Below, piece after piece: positions 59,126-64,000 of a stretch of 64,000 bases of DNA (its first letter is position 1; each line of letters opens with the position of its first letter). Origin of the DNA: Psychromonas sp030397575 (GTDB lineage: Bacteria > Pseudomonadota > Gammaproteobacteria > Enterobacterales > Psychromonadaceae); assembly GCF_046250175.1 (NCBI RefSeq), contig NZ_CP176468.1. The stretch is one strand, 5' to 3'. A program made the position numbers and the translations under genes. The notes under the pieces are model-generated. The model was not told the DNA's origin and did not search any database. It saw only the letters and a program-made list of their open reading frames with translations.

Positions 59126-62100
59126 TTAGTTAAGTGACTGTATTGATTTAATTAAATCTTCTATATGATTTAATGCGACTTCAAACTCGAAGTCATTACA
59201 GGCTGTTATAATAGCATTGATCTCATTTTCCCGATTTGATTGTAATTCTTCTAATGAATCAAGTAGTTGGTCATCAAACTCATTATTTTCCACACTGATT
59301 TTAAGCTTTAATAATAGGTCTATTAATGCAGCGTAAGAGGGGGTTTTGGGGCTTATTTCAATCGCTTTATGAGTTACTGAAGACATTCTATCAGCACATA
59401 CAGTGATAGCCTCTAATTCTTCTATTATTTGATCTAAAAAGTGTAGGGCTTTTTCTTCTACTTGTTTATGACTTACTTCTTCCAAGCCTTTGAACGCTTC
59501 CATTAACCTATTCAATGCTAGGTTACCTGTTACACCTTTATATTTATGAGCAGCTTCTTCTAATGCAGTCCATTGATGTGATTTGACTAACTCAGGGAGG
59601 GTATCGATAGTCTCTTTAGATTGTTCTAAAAATCGCGTAACTTCATTAAATAAGGATGTTTTTGACTCCCATAGTTGAACTCCTTTATCTAGGTCTACGC
59701 GTAAATGTTTTTCGGATATTGGTGTGCTTTCAACAAGTTGAGTTTTTCCACCGGTTAATACTCGTGTGATCTCTTTCAACAATTGCGGCACATTAATTGG
59801 TTTATTGGTAAAGCCATCCATGCCTGAATCTAATGCTGATCTCTTATCTTGCGGTAATACTCCAGCAGTAAGGGCAATAATAGGTAATCGTGGTAGACCA
59901 TTCTCTTGCTCGTATTGACGTCTCAGTTTAGCAGCCGTTAATCCATCCATTACGGGCATTTGCACATCCATTAGTACCAGATCAAATTGCTCACTCTTCA
60001 TCTTCAATAGCGCTTGTTCACCATTGATAGCGACTGATACAACGTGTTTATTACGTTTTAATACTAGTTTTAATAGATCAATATTCTGCTCTATATCATC
60101 GACAATCAATACACTTAATTGCGGTAGGTCGATGTGTAGTTCTTGTTTTTTGCTCGCATTGGATTGCTTAGCTTTTTTAATGGGCACTGTAAATTCAAAA
60201 GTAGAACCTTTATTAAGCTCACTTTTTGCTGTGATCGTTCCACCCATTAATTCTACTAATTGCTTACTAATAGTCGTACCTAACCCTGTTCCACCAAAGC
60301 GGCGACTCATCGATGCGTCTGCTTGAGAGAAGGCTTCAAAGACTGCTTGTAACTGAGTGTCTGTCATACCCATACCGGTATCTATGACAGCGAAGTGTAA
60401 GGTATCTGGTTGTGGACTATTGATTTTGATAGTTACTCCACCTTGCTCGGTAAACTTGATCGCATTACCGATAATGTTGGTGAGCACTTGTCTTATACGG
60501 TCAGGTACGCCGTGGAAGTATTGTTGTACTTGCTCATCAATTTGTAATTCTAGGAGTAACCCTTTACGTTGCGCTTGTAACCAAAGTGTAGAAACAACTG
60601 AATCGACCTCTTCTACTAAATAGAAATCACGATATTCTAATTGGAACTTACCTTTATCTAGTTTAGCACTATCAAGTACATCATTTAAAATATGTAATAA
60701 TGAACGGGCGGATTGGTTGATTGTTGAGATTTGTTTTCTTTGATGACTGCTTAATGCTTCATCGAGTAAAATATCACTAAAACCAATAATTGCATTCATT
60801 GGAGTGCGTATTTCATGACTCATATTAGCTAAAAATGCTGCTCTGGTAGCCGCAGCTTGCTCAGCTGTCTCTTTTGCTGTTATTAAAGCTGATTCCATTA
60901 CTTTTCGATCGCTGATATCCATAATAAAGCCATCGAGATAATATCCATCACTGTGTTCTATTTTTAGCGCTCGGCCATGGGAAAGTACCCATTTCACTTT
61001 ATTGTGCTTATCTATCATTCTAAATTCTAATAGATATCCATCTGGATTATGAAGGTCAGTGTTGATAACTCGTTCTTTATCTTCTGGGTGTATAAATTCA
61101 CTGAGATGATATTTAGGAGCATCACCTAAAAAGTCTTCAGCAGGGTGCCCTAACATATTAACTACTTCATCACTGATAAATAAATTTGACCAAGGTGCTT
61201 GGTCGTAACAACGGTAAGCAATACCCGGAATATTAGAGATTAACGAGCGGATTTTGGTTTCTTTTTCTCGTAGCGTCATCTCTAACGCTTTACGTTGGCG
61301 TAAGTCAGAAATAAAGGCAACAAACATGCTCTGGTCATCTAATTCAATATGACCAATACCTAAATGGACAGGAATTTTTTCGCCATGCTTGGTGAGTACT
61401 GAAACCTCTCGTCCTTTTCCAATGATTTTAGCTTGTCGAGAGGTGAGGTAATTTGAAATATATTGGTCATGGTGTTGTTGATCTGAACCTGGTACTACCA
61501 TCTTTACATTTTGACCAATTAATTCATCTTCAGACCAACATAATAAACTTGATACGGCTTTATTGATGCTAATGATGGTGCCTTTTGCATCGATGGTGAT
61601 AATGCCATCTAATGCGGTATTCATGGTTGCTAGCAAGCGGCGTTCGTTATTAGTGGCGCTGGTGGAGATATCTTTATAACGAAACAGTAAGTTTGTACCT
61701 AATACAATTATTATGAGCACTACAGTGACAGTGGTAATACCGAATGCGAGTATTAGGGATATATCGCTACTTTGCCCTGATAGTTCGATGCCTGGAGGAA
61801 GAACAAATCGTGCTGCGGCCATCCCCGTATAATGCATTCCTGCAATAGCAAACCCCATAACAACACTAGAAATAGCCATTTTAGTATTTCTGTTATATTG
61901 CAACTTTTTACTTTTTTCTAAGCCAAAACTCACCCATAAAGCGATAATTGCGAGTAATACTGCGACCACAATAGATAGCACAAAAATACCTAAGTTATAT
62001 CTCAGTAGTGGTGCCATTTCCATCGCTGCCATGCCGATATAATGCATTGCCCCAATGCCAGATCCAACTAATATACCACCAATAATTAATTGCTTTAGTC

Positions 62101-62455
62101 TTATCTGGTCATTGGTGATCAGGGTTAACGCAACCCAAGAGGCCGCTAATGATGGGATAAATGACAATAGAGTTATATTTAAATTGTATGAAATATCAGT
62201 GCATAACTCTAAGGCAATCATGCCGATGAAGTGCATTGACCAAACGCCACCTCCTAATGCGATACTACCGATTAATATGGAAATTCGTTTGCGTGCTGGC
62301 GTTGCATTATATGCTTGATGGGCGATTTGAAAACCCATGTAAGAAGACAATATCGCAATACACAATGAGATAATAATCAACCAGGGATTATAAGTTGAAA
62401 GCGCAAATAGGTTGTATTCACTATATTGAAAAATGTTTGTAATCTGTTCTGGCAT
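59126..62455 (-). CDS. MHYT-PAS hybrid sensor histidine kinase with receiver and HPt domains
   Basis: 1109-residue phosphorelay sensor. The N-terminal seven-helix MHYT region has 'MHFIGM', 'MHYIGM' and 'MHYTGM' repeats, proposed to bind copper and sense a gas. Two PAS domains follow (~275-390 and ~400-520), then HisKA ('MSHEIRTPMNAIIGFSDILL'), HATPase ('NIIGNAIKFTEQ', 'DTGMGM', 'GGTGLGTTISKQL'), a receiver ('LIVDDIEQ', 'LVLMDVQMPVMDG') and a C-terminal HPt ('AAHKYKGVTGNLAL'). No GGDEF/EAL is attached. Output probably goes to the HD-GYP regulator encoded just downstream. Confidence 0.93.
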   Translation of the reverse strand: MPEQITNIFQYSEYNLFALSTYNPWLIIISLCIAILSSYMGFQIAHQAYNATPARKRISILIGSIALGGGVWSMHFIGMIALELCTDISYNLNITLLSFIPSLAASWVALTLITNDQIRLKQLIIGGILVGSGIGAMHYIGMAAMEMAPLLRYNLGIFVLSIVVAVLLAIIALWVSFGLEKSKKLQYNRNTKMAISSVVMGFAIAGMHYTGMAAARFVLPPGIELSGQSSDISLILAFGITTVTVVLIIIVLGTNLLFRYKDISTSATNNERRLLATMNTALDGIITIDAKGTIISINKAVSSLLCWSEDELIGQNVKMVVPGSDQQHHDQYISNYLTSRQAKIIGKGREVSVLTKHGEKIPVHLGIGHIELDDQSMFVAFISDLRQRKALEMTLREKETKIRSLISNIPGIAYRCYDQAPWSNLFISDEVVNMLGHPAEDFLGDAPKYHLSEFIHPEDKERVINTDLHNPDGYLLEFRMIDKHNKVKWVLSHGRALKIEHSDGYYLDGFIMDISDRKVMESALITAKETAEQAAATRAAFLANMSHEIRTPMNAIIGFSDILLDEALSSHQRKQISTINQSARSLLHILNDVLDSAKLDKGKFQLEYRDFYLVEEVDSVVSTLWLQAQRKGLLLELQIDEQVQQYFHGVPDRIRQVLTNIIGNAIKFTEQGGVTIKINSPQPDTLHFAVIDTGMGMTDTQLQAVFEAFSQADASMSRRFGGTGLGTTISKQLVELMGGTITAKSELNKGSTFEFTVPIKKAKQSNASKKQELHIDLPQLSVLIVDDIEQNIDLLKLVLKRNKHVVSVAINGEQALLKMKSEQFDLVLMDVQMPVMDGLTAAKLRRQYEQENGLPRLPIIALTAGVLPQDKRSALDSGMDGFTNKPINVPQLLKEITRVLTGGKTQLVESTPISEKHLRVDLDKGVQLWESKTSLFNEVTRFLEQSKETIDTLPELVKSHQWTALEEAAHKYKGVTGNLALNRLMEAFKGLEEVSHKQVEEKALHFLDQIIEELEAITVCADRMSSVTHKAIEISPKTPSYAALIDLLLKLKISVENNEFDDQLLDSLEELQSNRENEINAIITACNDFEFEVALNHIEDLIKSIQSLN

Positions 62456-62928
62456 ATTATTAGCACCGATTTTAAATAAAAAATATGCTGTTACAGCATC
62501 AAAGTAAATTGATTCTTTTTAATTGAACAATCATGTTGTATGAGGAATAAATCACATTGCTTAAGAAGGGAAGTGAAAAAATACTAGTGCTTTTCGACCT
62601 TAGTTCCTTATTGCTAGCCTCATCCTATGAGATAAATTGTTCTGCTCAATTGTTATTATTGTTATTAAGCCTTACTAGGCATACTTGATAGTTATCGGCA
62701 GATTTATAAAAAAATGAAGTTTTTTTTCATTATTTATTTAAAATTATGCTGTTACTGCGCAATTGAACTTAGACTGTAGTGGCTAAATTATCTTACTTCA
62801 ACAAAATTGTTCGATATTTATACTTTTTTTAGGAGGAAAGGGTAAATATAGCTGTTTTTAGTGATTCTCGGGATGGTGCACGGATAAATGAGATATTAAG
62901 CCTTAGGCTATGGTTAGTATCGTTTATC
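62456..62928. other. Intergenic region between the hybrid kinase and trhO
   Basis: ~473 bp, very AT-rich. No gene is supported. It contains a GTTCGATATTT block near 62810, similar to part of the shared module at 18487, but without its partner blocks. The kinase promoter must lie in the first part. Confidence 0.5.
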
Positions 62929-62956
62929 TATCAACAACACGTTTGTGTTGTTGATA
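62929..62956 (-). terminator. Hairpin downstream of trhO
   Basis: A perfect 12-bp stem (TATCAACAACAC / GTGTTGTTGATA) with a 4-nt loop lies 15 bp after the trhO stop. There is no T-run, so it may be a transcript-stabilising hairpin rather than an intrinsic terminator. Confidence 0.55.
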
Positions 62957-62970
62957 TCGGGTATGCCAAG

Positions 62971-63951
62971 TTAAGCTTTTTCACGTTGTTTCATTTTTTG
63001 AGCTTGTTTGATTGCTCTGTTTTCTTCTAGTTGAGATACCGCTTCTGAACCGATATGGTTTTGACCACGCTGTTTAGATAAACGAATTTGTTTCTCACGC
63101 TCAAGGAAACGTTGCTTTTGCTCTTCAGAAAGGGAGTCGTGACATTGGTGACAGCTCACGCCTTGCATGTATTTCTCTGATTTCTTATCTTCTTCAGTGA
63201 TAGGCAAACGACAGCCATGACATTGGTCGTACTGACCTTTTTCTAGCTGGTGGTTAACTGATACGCGATTGTCAAAGACAAAGCATTCACCTTTCCACAT
63301 TGTTTCTTCTTCTGGCACTTCTTCCAGGTATTTCAGTACACCACCTTCTAAGTGATAGACTTCATCAAAACCTTGCTCTTTTAAGTAAGCTGTTGATTTT
63401 TCACAACGGATACCACCAGTACAAAACATAGCGACTTTTTTATGTTTTTCTGGATCTAGGTTTTCCTTAACATACTCTGGAAATTCACGGAAGTTAGTGG
63501 TTTTTGGATCCACTGCATTCTCGAAGGTACCGATGCTAATTTCGTAATCGTTTCGTGTATCAACCAATAATACTTCAGGATCGCTGATTAATGCGTTCCA
63601 ATCTTTCGGCTTTACATAGGTGCCCACAGTGCGGTTTGGGTCTATCCCTTCTACACCCATGGTTACGATCTCTTTTTTCAGTTTCACCTTGGTACGGTAA
63701 AATGGGTTTTCATCGTCAAATGAAAACTTAACAGTCAATGAAGCTAAACGCGGATCCGCTTTTAACCAATTTAGGACGTTATCAATACCTTCTTGTTCTC
63801 CTGCAATAGTACCGTTGATACCTTCGCTAGCTAACAATAAAGTGCCTTTAACTTGGTTTGCATTCAATATATTGAGTAATGGGGTTTGAATCTCTTCGTA
63901 ATTTGCTAGTTCAACAAACCTATATAAAGCACAAACAACTGTATTTGACAT
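62971..63951 (-). CDS. trhO: tRNA uridine(34) hydroxylase TrhO (rhodanese-related, YceA)
   Basis: Uses oxygen to make 5-hydroxyuridine at tRNA position 34. The N-terminal acylphosphatase-like part ('GTLLLASEGINGTIAG') precedes a rhodanese domain with Cys177 in 'FCTGGIRCEKST'. The C-terminal zinc-like cysteines ('CHGCR…CHQCH') and a basic tail complete the 326-residue family form. GAGGG lies before the ATG. Confidence 0.94.
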   Translation of the reverse strand: MSNTVVCALYRFVELANYEEIQTPLLNILNANQVKGTLLLASEGINGTIAGEQEGIDNVLNWLKADPRLASLTVKFSFDDENPFYRTKVKLKKEIVTMGVEGIDPNRTVGTYVKPKDWNALISDPEVLLVDTRNDYEISIGTFENAVDPKTTNFREFPEYVKENLDPEKHKKVAMFCTGGIRCEKSTAYLKEQGFDEVYHLEGGVLKYLEEVPEEETMWKGECFVFDNRVSVNHQLEKGQYDQCHGCRLPITEEDKKSEKYMQGVSCHQCHDSLSEEQKQRFLEREKQIRLSKQRGQNHIGSEAVSQLEENRAIKQAQKMKQREKA

Positions 63952-64000
63952 GTATTTTCCCTCGTTCTACGGACCGAAACGTAAATTAGCCACGCATTAT

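Noticed and set aside
62805..62825. Third copy of the shared regulatory module
   Set aside because: Only ATTGTTCGATATTT matches; the TTTAAAGTGC and TTTTGAACG blocks are absent and such a match is expected by chance.

Overview
The window comes from a low-GC marine gammaproteobacterium. The 16S rRNA gene and the shared gene orders (gpmI-envC-yibQ, yibN-grxC-secB-gpsA, comF/bioH/nfuA, slyD-yheV/yheS, hemCDXY, gmk-rpoZ) fit the Psychromonas/Moritella/Vibrio part of the class. Psychromonas is my best guess, from the 16S variable regions, the AT-rich DNA and the PL7 alginate lyase. No insertion sequence, prophage, integron or CRISPR array was seen; most of the window is chromosomal core with accessory catabolic islands.

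Layout. 1-6.8 kb holds transport and organic acid genes: a TAXI-type TRAP receptor (cut by the window edge), its fused permease, an acetoacetate decarboxylase and a BCCT osmolyte carrier. 7.2-18.2 kb is housekeeping: dusA, a lipoprotein, panM, yibQ-envC, gpmI, yibN-grxC-secB-gpsA, asd and nadE. 18.7-23 kb carries a polar amino acid ABC transporter and glmU. 23.4-30.2 kb is the most unusual island: eutA, a single gene fusing both ethanolamine ammonia-lyase subunits (EutB-EutC), and a DctPQM TRAP transporter, with no microcompartment genes. 30.3-41.5 kb returns to core genes (deaD, yjeH, nfuA, comF, bioH, slyD, yheV, yheS, ppnP) plus two small unknown proteins and an alginate lyase lipoprotein. 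41.7-47.8 kb is an rRNA operon (two promoters, 16S, tRNA-Glu, 23S, 5S) followed by a diverged repeat of its own end. 48.2-64 kb has hemCDXY, small redox proteins, a wrecked nirB/nirC locus, a Ca/Na exchanger, gmk-rpoZ, an MHYT hybrid kinase with an HD-GYP regulator, and trhO.

How genes work together. The eut island reads as a compact catabolic unit. A TRAP system imports a small substrate, the B12-dependent fused lyase deaminates it, and EutA reactivates the enzyme. Two details argue that the substrate may not be plain ethanolamine. The EutB residue equivalent to E. coli Asp362, which contacts the substrate amino group, is Ser382 here. The TRAP receptor also keeps the Arg that usually binds a carboxylate. 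The promoter regions of the amino acid ABC operon and of eutA share an ordered set of sequence blocks, which suggests a common regulator.

The nitrite reduction locus is decayed: nirB has a one-base deletion and an approximately 20-base deletion, and is then fused by a larger deletion to the C-terminal part of a formate/nitrite channel. Functional calls rest on motifs and remembered family sequences; no database search was run.
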